From Actinomycetota bacterium (GTDB taxonomy: Bacteria; Actinomycetota; Actinomycetes; S36-B12), in NCBI GenBank assembly GCA_009702725.1, contig WLHM01000056.1:1-7468 (forward strand): DNA of 7,468 bases, read 5' to 3'. Within the stretch, counting starts at the first letter, position 1, and each line of letters begins with the position of its first letter. This document shows positions 1 to 7,220 of this stretch, piece by piece. The notes below the pieces were generated by a model, which saw nothing but the letters and a program-made list of their open reading frames with translations, did not search any database and was not told where the DNA came from. The position numbers and the translations under genes were made by a program.

Positions 1-2500
1 CACGTCGAATTGCCGCAGAAATTTGTTTATCATCATATGGTCCGACGAAGGTGAGCACCGGAAGTCGCTCTTCTGGCGGAGTTTGTATCACCGACATTTC
101 TCGGATCCCTGTTACTGCCATTTCGAGGGTCCGCGGGATCGGTGTCGCTGACATAGCCAGCACATCCACGTTTGTCCGCAGCGCCTTCAGGTGCTCCTTG
201 TGTTCCACGCCGAATCGCTGTTCTTCGTCAAGAATCACCAAACCCAGATCCTTGAAGCGCACATTCGCGGTCAACATGCGGTGGGTGCCGATCACCACGT
301 CGACGGTGCCATCACCCAAACCTGCCACCACCTCGCGGGCTTCTTTGTCGGTGTTGAAACGCGAGAGCCCGGCAACCTTTAGCGGGAATGGGGCGTAGCG
401 CTCAGCGAATGTCGAAAGATGCTGTTGCACCAGCAAAGTAGTCGGGACCAAAACGGCGACCTGTTTACCATCTTGGACCGCCTTAAACGCAGCCCGCACC
501 GCGATCTCAGTTTTACCGTAACCCACGTCACCGCAAATCAGCCGATCCATCGGAATTTCGCGCTGCATATCAACTTTGACTTCGTCAATACACGAGAGTT
601 GGTCTGGAGTCTCGACATATGCGAAGGCATCCTCAAGCTCGCGCTGCCAAGGCGTATCCGGCCCAAATGCATGGCCCTTGGTGGCTTGACGCGCAGCGTA
701 GAGCTTGATCAACTCACCAGCGATCTGCTTAACCGCCTTACGGGCACGCCCCTTCGACTTCTCCCAATCTGCGCCGCCCAGGCGGTGCACACTTGGTGAT
801 TCGCCCCCTATGTAGCGGGTAACCAAATCAAGTTGGTCGGTCGGCACATAGAGCCGGTCTGCCGGCTGCCCCCGCTTACTAGGCGCGTACTCGACCACCA
901 AGTACTCACGTGCTGCACCACCAACTTCGCGCTTTGCCATCTCAACGTAGCGGCCAACCCCGTGCTGCTCGTGAACAACAAAATCCCCTTTGGCGAGGGT
1001 TAGCGGATCAATCGTGCGTCGCCGGCTCGATGGCAGTCGTCGCATATCTTTGGTCGACGACCGCTGCCCCACGATGTCGGTCTCGGTCAGCACCGCTAGT
1101 TCACACCCAGCGAGGATGAATCCATGCGCCATACTCGCCGTCGTCACACTCACCACGCCAGCCTGCGGCTCATCGTTTAACGAGTCAACCAAGCGAGCCG
1201 GGATATCCTCGCCCGACAAGGTTTCGACAAATCGCTCGGCAGAACCGTGGCCCTCACTCGCTAGCACCACCCGCCAACTCGCCTTCGCCCACTTGGCAAG
1301 GTCAGTGAAAGCTAAACCTGCATCACCGCGATACGAGTTCGCGGCGGTGGCCCCGAAGTCAATAACTTCATCATCGCGCGCATCCAATAGCTCGACATCA
1401 CTTGCCAGCGGGGTGATCAAGACCCGAGGCATGGAGCGGGCATCGGTCAAGTCCAAAATTTCAGCAACGGATAAATATGACGCCCCCGCTAGGTCTATCG
1501 GCGTTTGGTTCCCTACCGCGGCGTTGTGCCATGAAGCAGCCAAAAACTCAGCCGCGGTGCGCTCCAGATCATGGGCTCGAGTGCGAAGGCGCTCTGGCTC
1601 GATCAGCACCAAAGTTGACGATGGATCGATGAGTTCGGGTAGCGAGACCATGCCGTCGACCAACACTGGGATAAGAGTCTCCATGCCTTCAACATGTAAC
1701 CCCTCGGCTATTCGAGCGGCTACATCCGCGATTTCAGGTGCCGAGGACGCAAGTAACCTGGCCCGCTCGCGCACTTTGGCTGTAAGCAGCAACTCACGCA
1801 CCGGTGGCGCGAATAATCCGTGGTGGGCAAGCTCAAGGGACCTTTGGTCAGCAACCGAAAAAGTTCGAATCTCTTCAACCACATCCCCCCAGAATTCAAC
1901 CCGCAGTGGGTGCTCATCAGGTGGGGGGAAGACGTCGAGGATCCCACCTCGAACCGCAAACTGCCCGCGCCGTTCAACTAAGTCATTTCGCTCATAGCCG
2001 AGCTCAACCAATCGCTCCACTAAACCAATGAGGTCAACACTCATCCCGTGAGTTATCCGCACCGGTTCAACATCGCCAAGACCGGCGGCCATCGGTTGCA
2101 ACACTGCACGTACCGACGCAATCAAAACATCAATCGGCGGAATTAATGGATCCGCAGCATCTGCATGTGCTAGCCGGCGCAAGATAGCAACGCGACGCCC
2201 GACGGTGTCCAAAGATGGTGATAGGCGCTCATGGGGCAAGGTCTCCCAGGAGGGAAATACCGCGACCTCGCGCTCCGGCACCAGGGCGCGCAGCACTTCA
2301 GCTAAATCATCGGCCTCGCGACCGGTGGCAGTAACCACTAACAGTCGTCGCCCCGCTCCGATGGGAGCCGGCGCACAAAGCTGAGCCAAGAGCACCGGCG
2401 CCAATGCGGTGGGCGCAACGGCTGTTGCCACCCGTGATTCGGCAAGTCGAATAAACGCCGGTTGAGTAGCGACCGCCTTCAGGAGACCAGTAAGGCTCAC
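1..2500 (-). CDS. mfd: Transcription-repair coupling factor Mfd, 5' part (C-terminus outside window)
   Basis: Superfamily 2 DNA translocase that removes RNA polymerase stalled at DNA lesions and recruits UvrA to begin nucleotide excision repair. My translation from the GTG at 2500 is open for 833 codons to the window edge. In order it shows a UvrB-like N-terminal module (FPSWETLPHERLSP near residues 82-95; GQFAVRGGILDVFPP near 180-193), the RNA polymerase-interacting CarD-like domain (GDFVVHEQHGVGRY near 505), and the first RecA-like motor lobe. That lobe carries Walker A GDVGYGKTE (about 656), the DEEQ box (about 758) and motif III SATPIPRTLEMA (about 785). Family members are about 1150-1230 residues, so the second motor lobe with the TRG motif and the C-terminal UvrA-binding region lie beyond base 1. 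The GTG overlaps the preceding stop codon as GTGA. A weak GAGG sits 10 nt upstream, which suggests translational coupling to the phosphatase gene. No frameshift is seen. The many plus-strand ORFs here are shadows. Confidence 0.97.
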   Translation of the reverse strand, partial: MSLTGLLKAVATQPAFIRLAESRVATAVAPTALAPVLLAQLCAPAPIGAGRRLLVVTATGREADDLAEVLRALVPEREVAVFPSWETLPHERLSPSLDTVGRRVAILRRLAHADAADPLIPPIDVLIASVRAVLQPMAAGLGDVEPVRITHGMSVDLIGLVERLVELGYERNDLVERRGQFAVRGGILDVFPPPDEHPLRVEFWGDVVEEIRTFSVADQRSLELAHHGLFAPPVRELLLTAKVRERARLLASSAPEIADVAARIAEGLHVEGMETLIPVLVDGMVSLPELIDPSSTLVLIEPERLRTRAHDLERTAAEFLAASWHNAAVGNQTPIDLAGASYLSVAEILDLTDARSMPRVLITPLASDVELLDARDDEVIDFGATAANSYRGDAGLAFTDLAKWAKASWRVVLASEGHGSAERFVETLSGEDIPARLVDSLNDEPQAGVVSVTTASMAHGFILAGCELAVLTETDIVGQRSSTKDMRRLPSSRRRTIDPLTLAKGDFVVHEQHGVGRYVEMAKREVGGAAREYLVVEYAPSKRGQPADRLYVPTDQLDLVTRYIGGESPSVHRLGGADWEKSKGRARKAVKQIAGELIKLYAARQATKGHAFGPDTPWQRELEDAFAYVETPDQLSCIDEVKVDMQREIPMDRLICGDVGYGKTEIAVRAAFKAVQDGKQVAVLVPTTLLVQQHLSTFAERYAPFPLKVAGLSRFNTDKEAREVVAGLGDGTVDVVIGTHRMLTANVRFKDLGLVILDEEQRFGVEHKEHLKALRTNVDVLAMSATPIPRTLEMAVTGIREMSVIQTPPEERLPVLTFVGPYDDKQISAAIRR

Positions 2501-3315
2501 AGGTGCGACGCCTCAGCAAGGCACTCGCGCAGTAACTCCGCTAACTGTGGATGCGCAACGGTGAGGTCGGTTACGTAAGGGGGCAGGTGATTGAAAGTCA
2601 CCGGTGAGCCGTCAATATGGCTGGCGATATAGCCATAGTGCGCAGCCACCCCGTACGGAGCTGCGACATCCCACTCATAGAAGCCGGTGTCGTGCACATA
2701 AGCCTCAGCTCGGCCGCACAACATTTCATTGACTTTCGCACCCACGGATCCGACATCTACGATTTCAACCCCGTGCTCACTTAAACCAGCCGCCGCCAAT
2801 TTCTCACCAAGGAGTTCAACTGCCTTAGGCAAAGTGGCTGGTGGACGGGAGCGCGACGCCACTATTCGAATAGGACGATTAACTGGTAAATCCGCAGGGA
2901 CACCCACCTCGTCTAGCACCGAACGAGACATCCCCTGCGCCGGGAGGTCAACCGTGCAAGCTGCCAGGGACATCGTTGCCGGCAGCCATAGCGCGATTTG
3001 GACAGCGAAGTCTGGGCGCCCTTGGCCATACTCCCAAGTTCCGTCAAGTGGGTCAACTATCCAAACCCTTTCGGCAGAAAGCCGTCGAGCATCATCTGCA
3101 CCTTCTTCGCTCAGCAAAGCATCATTTGGTCGGTGCTCAGCCAATAGTTCAGCGATTAATTCATGTGCGGTGCGATCGCCTGATTTTCGTAATTCATTGG
3201 CCCGATCTTTGTCCGCTGGGCCGAGTTCTCCAAATGCCGAGCGCAAGTTAAGTAGCGCCTGCCCAGCCTGCGCCGCAATGGCTCGAGATAGTTCAGCATC
3301 ACTGAGCTTGTGCAT
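2497..3315 (-). CDS. cysQ: CysQ-like phosphatase, inositol monophosphatase superfamily
   Basis: A 272-residue Mg2+-dependent, probably lithium-sensitive phosphatase of the IMPase/FBPase fold, presumably cytoplasmic because no signal peptide is visible. Metal-site motifs are in order: SGDRTAHEL (45-52), SEEG (69-72, metal-binding Glu), VDPLDGTWEY (87-96, the DPxDGT signature with both Asp residues) and EWDVAAP (214-220, the C-terminal WDxA motif). The tight WIVDPLDGT-E-Y run with a following DFAVQIALW resembles actinobacterial CysQ (3'(2'),5'-bisphosphate nucleotidase) more than SuhB-type inositol monophosphatase. PAP, the by-product of PAPS-dependent sulfation, is therefore the likeliest substrate. 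Substrate choice within this superfamily is hard to predict, so inositol-1-phosphate or another phosphomonoester remains possible. The ATG directly follows the pth stop codon (TAGATG), with GAGG 8 nt upstream inside the end of pth. The stop overlaps the mfd start by 4 bp. This arrangement implies co-translation with both neighbours. Confidence 0.85.
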   Translation of the reverse strand: MHKLSDAELSRAIAAQAGQALLNLRSAFGELGPADKDRANELRKSGDRTAHELIAELLAEHRPNDALLSEEGADDARRLSAERVWIVDPLDGTWEYGQGRPDFAVQIALWLPATMSLAACTVDLPAQGMSRSVLDEVGVPADLPVNRPIRIVASRSRPPATLPKAVELLGEKLAAAGLSEHGVEIVDVGSVGAKVNEMLCGRAEAYVHDTGFYEWDVAAPYGVAAHYGYIASHIDGSPVTFNHLPPYVTDLTVAHPQLAELLRECLAEASHL

Positions 3316-3909
3316 CTAACCCGCCTCACCATCACCGTTGAAAATATTTTGGGTGCGCTCTAGCCCGTCGAAAACTAAAGAATCGACAGCATCTGCCCCT
3401 CGGGCCACCATCACCCCAGCTTCGGCACGCTGCGCAGAAGCAAATGGTTTGAGGACAAAGTCAGCTGGATCCTGCGCCCCAGCTGGGCGACCGATCCCAA
3501 GTCGCACCCGAAAATACTCACCGGACCCCAACGCCTTACGGATACTTTTCAAACCATTGTGGCCGTTATCGCCGCCACCAAACTTCGCCCGAATACTGCC
3601 GAAGGCAATATCAAGCTCATCATGGAGCACGATCAAATTATCTTCAGCAACGTCATAGAACTGCATCAAAGCTTTCACTGGCCCACCCGACTCGTTCATG
3701 AACGACAGTGGCTGTGTGAGCACCGCATTTACCGAATTACCGGGAAACCCAAGGCGACCCTCCAGCACTAGGGCGTTGGCGCGTTTGTGCTTCGCCAACC
3801 GCCCGCCCATTCGAACCGCAAGTTCGGCCACCGCGAGGTACCCGACGTTGTGGCGGGTCGCCGCGTAGTCCGGACCAGGGTTACCCAGGCCCACAATGAG
3901 CCAGGTCAT
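3316..3909 (-). CDS. pth: Peptidyl-tRNA hydrolase
   Basis: Cleaves the ester bond of peptidyl-tRNA released by stalled or aborted ribosomes, recycling tRNA. The 197 residues match the usual bacterial Pth length (about 190-200). Visible family motifs include LIVGLGNPGPDYAATRHNVGY (residues 4-24), with Asn10 and the catalytic His20. FMNESG follows, with Asn72 equivalent to E. coli Asn68, then HDELDIAFG, with Asp97 equivalent to Asp93, and finally GGGDNGHNGLKSI, with Asn118 equivalent to Asn114. All catalytic and tRNA-contact residues I can recognise are present. The ATG lies 24 nt downstream of the rplY stop. Its Shine-Dalgarno is weak (a GGA 6 nt before the start), so expression may depend on read-through from rplY. 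Adjacency to the L25 gene is a common bacterial arrangement and fits a shared translation-quality role. Confidence 0.97.
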   Translation of the reverse strand: MTWLIVGLGNPGPDYAATRHNVGYLAVAELAVRMGGRLAKHKRANALVLEGRLGFPGNSVNAVLTQPLSFMNESGGPVKALMQFYDVAEDNLIVLHDELDIAFGSIRAKFGGGDNGHNGLKSIRKALGSGEYFRVRLGIGRPAGAQDPADFVLKPFASAQRAEAGVMVARGADAVDSLVFDGLERTQNIFNGDGEAG

Positions 3910-3933
3910 GGGATGTCCGTTTCAGTAAGTGAA

Positions 3934-4515
3934 CTACTCGGCAGCCGAATCAGCCGCAGCGGGTGGTGCTGATGCAGCAGCTACAGCTGCTCCAGCGGCA
4001 GCGGCAGCGTCATCAACCTCGGCTTGTGCGGTGTTGACTTCGGAGTAAGCCTCGGCCTGCGCGCGGACGTCAGCAACAGCGTGCAGTGCGGCTGCCATTG
4101 GGTCTTCACCGCGAGCGATGGCATCTTGCATCGCTGCTGCGACCGTGCCTGGGTCAATGCCGGCTTCAACCGCGGCTGCCTCAGCAACCTTCATGGCATC
4201 AGCCATATCACCACGGGTCGCGGCTTCGAGCTTGGAGATGATCACGAGGTCAAGGTGCTCAAGTACCCGCTTGACCGGATCGCGCTGCACATCGCGGGGC
4301 TTAGTGATGACGGTCGAGCCTTCGAAGGAGACCGCGAGCACCACCCGTGGCTTGCGCAGCGCGAGGTTGAGCTCGTGCTCAGGCAAGGTGATGTGGAGAA
4401 CTTCGGAACCGCTGCCGTAGATAACAGCGGGAATCCGGCCTTCGCGGCGGAGTTTGCGGGCTGCGCCCTTACCGAATTCGGAGCGGGCTTCAGCGGTGAT
4501 GGCTACCTGTGACAA
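3934..4515 (-). CDS. rplY: 50S ribosomal protein L25 with alanine-rich C-terminal extension
   Basis: 5S rRNA-binding protein of the large subunit. Residues 1-94 match the complete L25 core: an N-terminal EARSEFGKGAARKLRREGRIPAV-type segment, VIYG (31-34), and DVQRDPVKRVLEHLDLV (75-91), which lines up with the very end of the short E. coli L25 (DVQRHPYKPKLQHIDFV). The remaining 99 residues do not look like the beta-rich C-terminal domain of CTC/TL5-type L25 that mycobacterial homologues carry. They form an Ala/Glu/Asp-rich, probably helical region (DMADAMKVAEAAAVEAG, then AAAMQDAIARGEDPMAAALHA) ending in a low-complexity Ala/Pro tail with an acidic terminus. I checked the other frames of this stretch and saw no displaced beta domain, so a simple frameshift is unlikely. 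The start is TTG at 4515, supported by AAGGAG 7 nt upstream; no better in-frame start is visible. The gene leads the rplY-pth-cysQ-mfd cluster. Confidence 0.93.
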   Translation of the reverse strand: MSQVAITAEARSEFGKGAARKLRREGRIPAVIYGSGSEVLHITLPEHELNLALRKPRVVLAVSFEGSTVITKPRDVQRDPVKRVLEHLDLVIISKLEAATRGDMADAMKVAEAAAVEAGIDPGTVAAAMQDAIARGEDPMAAALHAVADVRAQAEAYSEVNTAQAEVDDAAAAAGAAVAAASAPPAAADSAAE

Positions 4516-4522
4516 CGTACTT

Positions 4523-4528
4523 CTCCTT
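4523..4528 (-). promoter_or_regulatory. Strong ribosome binding site deciding the TTG start of rplY
   Basis: The minus strand reads AAGGAG followed by a 7-nt spacer and TTG TCA CAG (M-S-Q). The SD match and spacing are near ideal, and neither ATG nor GTG lies in frame nearby. This supports TTG as the true initiation codon of a normally highly expressed ribosomal gene. Confidence 0.75.
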
Positions 4529-4536
4529 AGTGAAAG

Positions 4537-4601
4537 TCACCTCGGTGAAGCGCGTTTGGCGCCGACCGCGTCGATCACGGTGACCAGCAAGCTGGCACAC
4601 C
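4537..4601 (-). promoter_or_regulatory. Possible structured leader of rplY (two small stem-loops)
   Basis: Two short stem-loops can form in minus-strand RNA before rplY. One spans 4579-4601: GGTG + CCAG stem, loop CTTG, partner CTGG + CACC, with small bulges. The other spans 4537-4548: TCAC, loop CGAG, GTGA, ending 8 nt upstream of the SD. They could modulate L25 translation, as ribosomal protein leaders often do. The stems are short and may be chance in GC-rich DNA. I know no described L25 leader motif that matches. Confidence 0.25.
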
Positions 4602-4620
4602 CTCGCCGAGGAGTGACGAA

Positions 4621-4626
4621 AGTCTA
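4621..4626 (-). promoter_or_regulatory. Weak candidate -10 element for rplY
   Basis: The minus strand reads TAGACT, fitting the actinobacterial TAnnnT -10 pattern, about 105 nt upstream of the rplY start. No convincing -35 hexamer lies 16-18 nt upstream. A promoter in this spacer is expected if rplY is transcribed separately from prs, but this exact site is a guess. Confidence 0.2.
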
Positions 4627-4661
4627 GCCCGGGCCCAATTTCTGAACCTAACGCCCCCGCC

Positions 4662-4721
4662 AGGTGGCTATCGAGGTGGCTATCTAGGTAGCTACCTCGG
4701 TAACTACCTAGGTGGCTCAGT
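4662..4721. repeat. Degenerate 12-bp tandem repeat, five units
   Basis: Plus-strand units in register are AGGTGGCTATCG / AGGTGGCTATCT / AGGTAGCTACCT / CGGTAACTACCT / AGGTGGCTCAGT. Units 1 and 2 differ at one base, unit 3 is itself a perfect 12-bp palindrome, and unit 5 runs into the prs stop codon (4717-4719). The array fills the prs-proximal end of the 201-bp prs-rplY spacer. No homopurine or stop-rich bias suggests coding. See the separate hairpin entry for its folding. Confidence 0.75.
4684..4711 (-). terminator. Stem-loop just downstream of prs (possible 3'-end or processing structure)
   Basis: CTAGGTAG (4684-4691) is the exact inverse of CTACCTAG (4704-4711). In minus-strand RNA the stem continues inward through a G-U pair and three more pairs to a CGAG tetraloop, giving about 12 paired positions. 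It begins 5 nt after the prs stop codon. No U-tract follows, so it is not a textbook intrinsic terminator. It could be a U-less actinobacterial-type terminator, an RNA-stabilising 3' end or an operator-like palindrome. Confidence 0.35.
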
Positions 4722-5718
4722 GTGAAGAGTTGACCGCTGAGGTATCGGTATCTTCGAACATGCTGGTGACCGAACCATCGGTGAAAACCTCGTTGATGGC
4801 TTTGGCCAAAATCGGGGCGATCGACAGCACCGTGAGCTTGGGGAATCGGTGATCTTCGGCAATCGGCAAAGTGTCAGTGACGATCACCTCGGAGATCCGC
4901 GAGTTTTGGAGCCGCTCGGCTGCCGGTTCACTCAAGATGCCGTGGGTGGCAGCCACGATGACATCAGCCGCACCATTGTCGAATAGCGTCTCGGCCGCTT
5001 TCACGATGGTGCCACCGGTGTCGATCATGTCGTCGACGACGACACAAACCCGACCCTCAACATCACCGACAACTTCAAGTACCCGGACCTGATTTGGCAC
5101 GTCGGGGTCGCGCCTCTTATGGATGATCGCTAAGGGTGCCCCGAGCACGTCGGTCCAGCGCTCAGCAACCCGCACCCGGCCGGCATCGGGTGAGATCACC
5201 GTGATCTTGGCTCGCTCAACTTTGCTCTCGACATGAGAGGCGAGTAGCGGGAGCGCAAACAGGTGGTCAACCGGACCATCGAAGAAACCTTGAATCTGTG
5301 AAGTGTGTAGGTCAACTGTCATCAAACGGTCAGCGCCGGCAGCCTTGAACAAATCCGCCATCAACCTAGCCGAGATGGGCTCGCGTCCGCGATGCTTCTT
5401 ATCTTGGCGCGCGTAGCCGTAGAACGGCATGACCACTGTTATGCGTTTTGCTGATGCCCGCTTCAATGCATCAACCATGATCAGTTGCTCCATGATCCAT
5501 TGGTTAATTGGCGTCGTGTGGCTTTGCAGAACGAAAGCGTCGCAACCGCGCACCGACTCCTGGAATCTTACAAAGATCTCGCCATTGGCGAAATCAAATG
5601 CTGTTGTCTTGGATAGCGGGATGCCAAGGTTATGGGCAACTTGATTCGCCAATTCGGGGTGTGACCTACCGGCAAGCAGCACTATTCGCTTCTTGTTGGC
5701 CACCACGAGTTCGGTCAC
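4717..5718 (-). CDS. prs: Ribose-phosphate pyrophosphokinase (PRPP synthetase)
   Basis: Transfers pyrophosphate from ATP to ribose 5-phosphate, making PRPP for purine, pyrimidine, histidine, tryptophan and NAD synthesis. The 333 residues fit class I bacterial Prs (about 310-330). Visible motifs are FANGEIFVRF (43-52), the catalytic flexible loop MPFYGYARQDKKHRGREPI (97-115), VDLHTSQIQGFFD (135-147), SPDAGRVRVAE (176-186), and the PRPP-binding loop VVVDDMIDTGGTI (226-238) with its paired Asp residues. The last dozen residues after the conserved SMFE form a short polar tail. The GTG start overlaps the glmU stop as GTGA. It is preceded by AGGAGG at 5723-5728, which is encoded within the last codons of glmU. 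Coupling of UDP-GlcNAc and PRPP synthesis in one unit is a classic bacterial pairing. Confidence 0.98.
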   Translation of the reverse strand: MTELVVANKKRIVLLAGRSHPELANQVAHNLGIPLSKTTAFDFANGEIFVRFQESVRGCDAFVLQSHTTPINQWIMEQLIMVDALKRASAKRITVVMPFYGYARQDKKHRGREPISARLMADLFKAAGADRLMTVDLHTSQIQGFFDGPVDHLFALPLLASHVESKVERAKITVISPDAGRVRVAERWTDVLGAPLAIIHKRRDPDVPNQVRVLEVVGDVEGRVCVVVDDMIDTGGTIVKAAETLFDNGAADVIVAATHGILSEPAAERLQNSRISEVIVTDTLPIAEDHRFPKLTVLSIAPILAKAINEVFTDGSVTSMFEDTDTSAVNSSH

Positions 5719-7181
5719 TTATCCTCCTGTGCGTGAGTTACCGGTTGACTTACTTGACTTGCTGCTTGTGCTGATGAGGTGCCCGGCCTGCGCCGAAGCA
5801 CCCACCCGAGGATATTGCGCTGCCGCGAGCGCCCCACACCAATTGCCCCTGGCGGCACATCTTCGGTAATTACCGACCCGGCGGCGGTGTAGGCGCCGTC
5901 GCCGATGGTTACCGGAGCGATGAGCATGGTGTCGCTGCCCACCCGAACATGGTCGCCAATAACGGTGTGGTGTTTTTCGACTCCGTCATAGTTCACGAAG
6001 ACAGTTGCCGCTCCGATATTGCTGCCCGTGCCGATCTGCGCATCACCCACATATGACAGGTGCGGCACCTTGGAGGAATCGCCCACCGTTGAGTTCTTGA
6101 TCTCAACGAAAGCACCAGCCTTGGTGTCGGCACCGAGCACGGTGCCGGGGCGCAGGTAGGTGAACGGCCCGACATTGCTACGGGCACCAATAACGGCTAA
6201 CTCCGCCCACGTGTGGGTCACGGTGGCATCTTCGGCAATTTCACATGAGACCAAAGTGGTGCCCGGGCCAATCTGGGCGCCCGTTGCAATTGAAGTCGGG
6301 CCGCGCAAAGTCGTGTTCGGCAAAATCATGACATCAGGTTCAATATCAACGTCAACATCGATCCAGGTGGTTGCCGGATCGGCAATAGTTACTCCATCGC
6401 GCATCCATCGAGTGTTTATCCGATCTCGCATGGTGGCTGCGGCGCTCGCAAGTTGCACGCGGTCGTTGACCCCCATGATCTCGGACGAATCAAGACACAT
6501 CGAAGCGGCGACCGCTGCTGAATCACTTCGCAGCAGGCTTACGACATCGGGGAGATACTGCTCACCTTGAGCATTATCAGAAGTTAAGCGGCCTAACACT
6601 CCACGCAATTTAGCTAGATCAAAGGCGTACATCCCCGAATTGATTTCATCAACCACGAGCTCATCAGCGGTTGCATCTTTTTGCTCCACAACGCGCTGCA
6701 CCCCACCGGCGGCATCGCGAATAATCCGACCATAGCCGTATGGGTCATCAAGGTGGGTGGTGAGAACTGTCGCAGCGGCCTTTGCTTCATTATGCGCAAC
6801 AATCAACTGCACCAAGGTGCTACCCGACAGCAATGGGGTATCACCGGTCAACACCACTAACGGTGCATCACTCAAGATCGCCCCCCGGCCGTCAAGGTCT
6901 TCTAGGGCAACGCGAACCGCATGCCCGGTGCCAAGCTGCTCAGCCTGCACCACGATCAAAGCCCAAGGCGCGATCTCAGCAATATGTTCGATGACCTGCT
7001 CGCGCCCGTGACCAACAACCACTACCAAGTGCTCGGGCTCCAAAGTGGCCGCGGCCTCGATCACATGGCCAAGCAGTGATCTTCCCGCGATGTTATGCAG
7101 CACTTTCGGGGTCGAAGAACGCATCCGGGTGCCCTCACCCGCGGCAAGGATCACCACTGCTGAAGGCCGGTTCATCTGCAC
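5715..7181 (-). CDS. glmU: Bifunctional UDP-N-acetylglucosamine pyrophosphorylase / glucosamine-1-phosphate N-acetyltransferase
   Basis: Makes UDP-GlcNAc from glucosamine-1-phosphate, acetyl-CoA and UTP for peptidoglycan and other glycans. The N-terminal uridylyltransferase domain shows VVILAAGEGTRMRSSTPKVL (9-28), QLGTGHAV (82-89), LTGDTPLL (111-118, metal-binding Asp), YGRIIRD (150-156) and EINSGMYAFD (179-188). The C-terminal left-handed beta-helix shows TYLRPGTVLG (341-350), PHLSYVGDAQIG (373-384, His374 equivalent to the E. coli catalytic His363), NIGAATVFVNYDG (388-400) and GSDTMLIAPVTIGDGAYTAAGSV (415-437). The ending QRNILGWVLRRRPG plus a Ser/Gln-rich tail resembles actinobacterial GlmU; 488 residues is normal for that group. 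Two starts are possible: GTG at 7181 (AAGG 7 nt upstream) or ATG at 7175 (13 nt from the same AAGG). I keep GTG for the better spacing, but the ATG product MNRPSAVV would be equally functional. Confidence 0.98.
   Translation of the reverse strand: MQMNRPSAVVILAAGEGTRMRSSTPKVLHNIAGRSLLGHVIEAAATLEPEHLVVVVGHGREQVIEHIAEIAPWALIVVQAEQLGTGHAVRVALEDLDGRGAILSDAPLVVLTGDTPLLSGSTLVQLIVAHNEAKAAATVLTTHLDDPYGYGRIIRDAAGGVQRVVEQKDATADELVVDEINSGMYAFDLAKLRGVLGRLTSDNAQGEQYLPDVVSLLRSDSAAVAASMCLDSSEIMGVNDRVQLASAAATMRDRINTRWMRDGVTIADPATTWIDVDVDIEPDVMILPNTTLRGPTSIATGAQIGPGTTLVSCEIAEDATVTHTWAELAVIGARSNVGPFTYLRPGTVLGADTKAGAFVEIKNSTVGDSSKVPHLSYVGDAQIGTGSNIGAATVFVNYDGVEKHHTVIGDHVRVGSDTMLIAPVTIGDGAYTAAGSVITEDVPPGAIGVGRSRQRNILGWVLRRRPGTSSAQAASQVSQPVTHAQEDK
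5723..5728 (-). promoter_or_regulatory. Shine-Dalgarno of prs inside the glmU 3' end
   Basis: The minus strand reads AGGAGG ATAA GTG. The full-consensus SD lies in the Gln-Glu-Asp codons just before the glmU stop, 4 nt from the GTG. It fixes the prs start and indicates translational coupling. Confidence 0.75.
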
Positions 7182-7220
7182 TCAACCACCTTCGCTCACA
7201 TGCGGGCACACGTGCGAATT

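Noticed and set aside
990..1997. A 335-codon open frame on the plus strand with Ser/Arg/Thr-rich product
   Set aside because: It lies wholly antisense to mfd, whose frame is continuous with family motifs throughout. The skewed Ser/Arg composition and lack of any recognised motif or SD mark it as a codon-usage shadow.
3976..3991. Inverted repeat AGCAGCT/AGCTGCT within the rplY 3' end
   Set aside because: It falls in a run of alanine codons (GCT/GCA/GCC). Such codon repetition yields symmetrical sequence by chance, and the 2-nt loop is too small to be a convincing hairpin.
3934..4233. Frameshift explaining the unusual L25 C-terminus
   Set aside because: Reading the other two minus-strand frames gives no beta-domain-like sequence, and the Ala-rich frame keeps consistent codon use to its stop, so a true alternative tail is more likely.
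4024..4512. A 162-codon plus-strand open frame antisense to rplY
   Set aside because: It mirrors the L25 coding sequence almost exactly in extent. No SD or recognisable motif is present, and the opposite strand encodes clear L25 residues.
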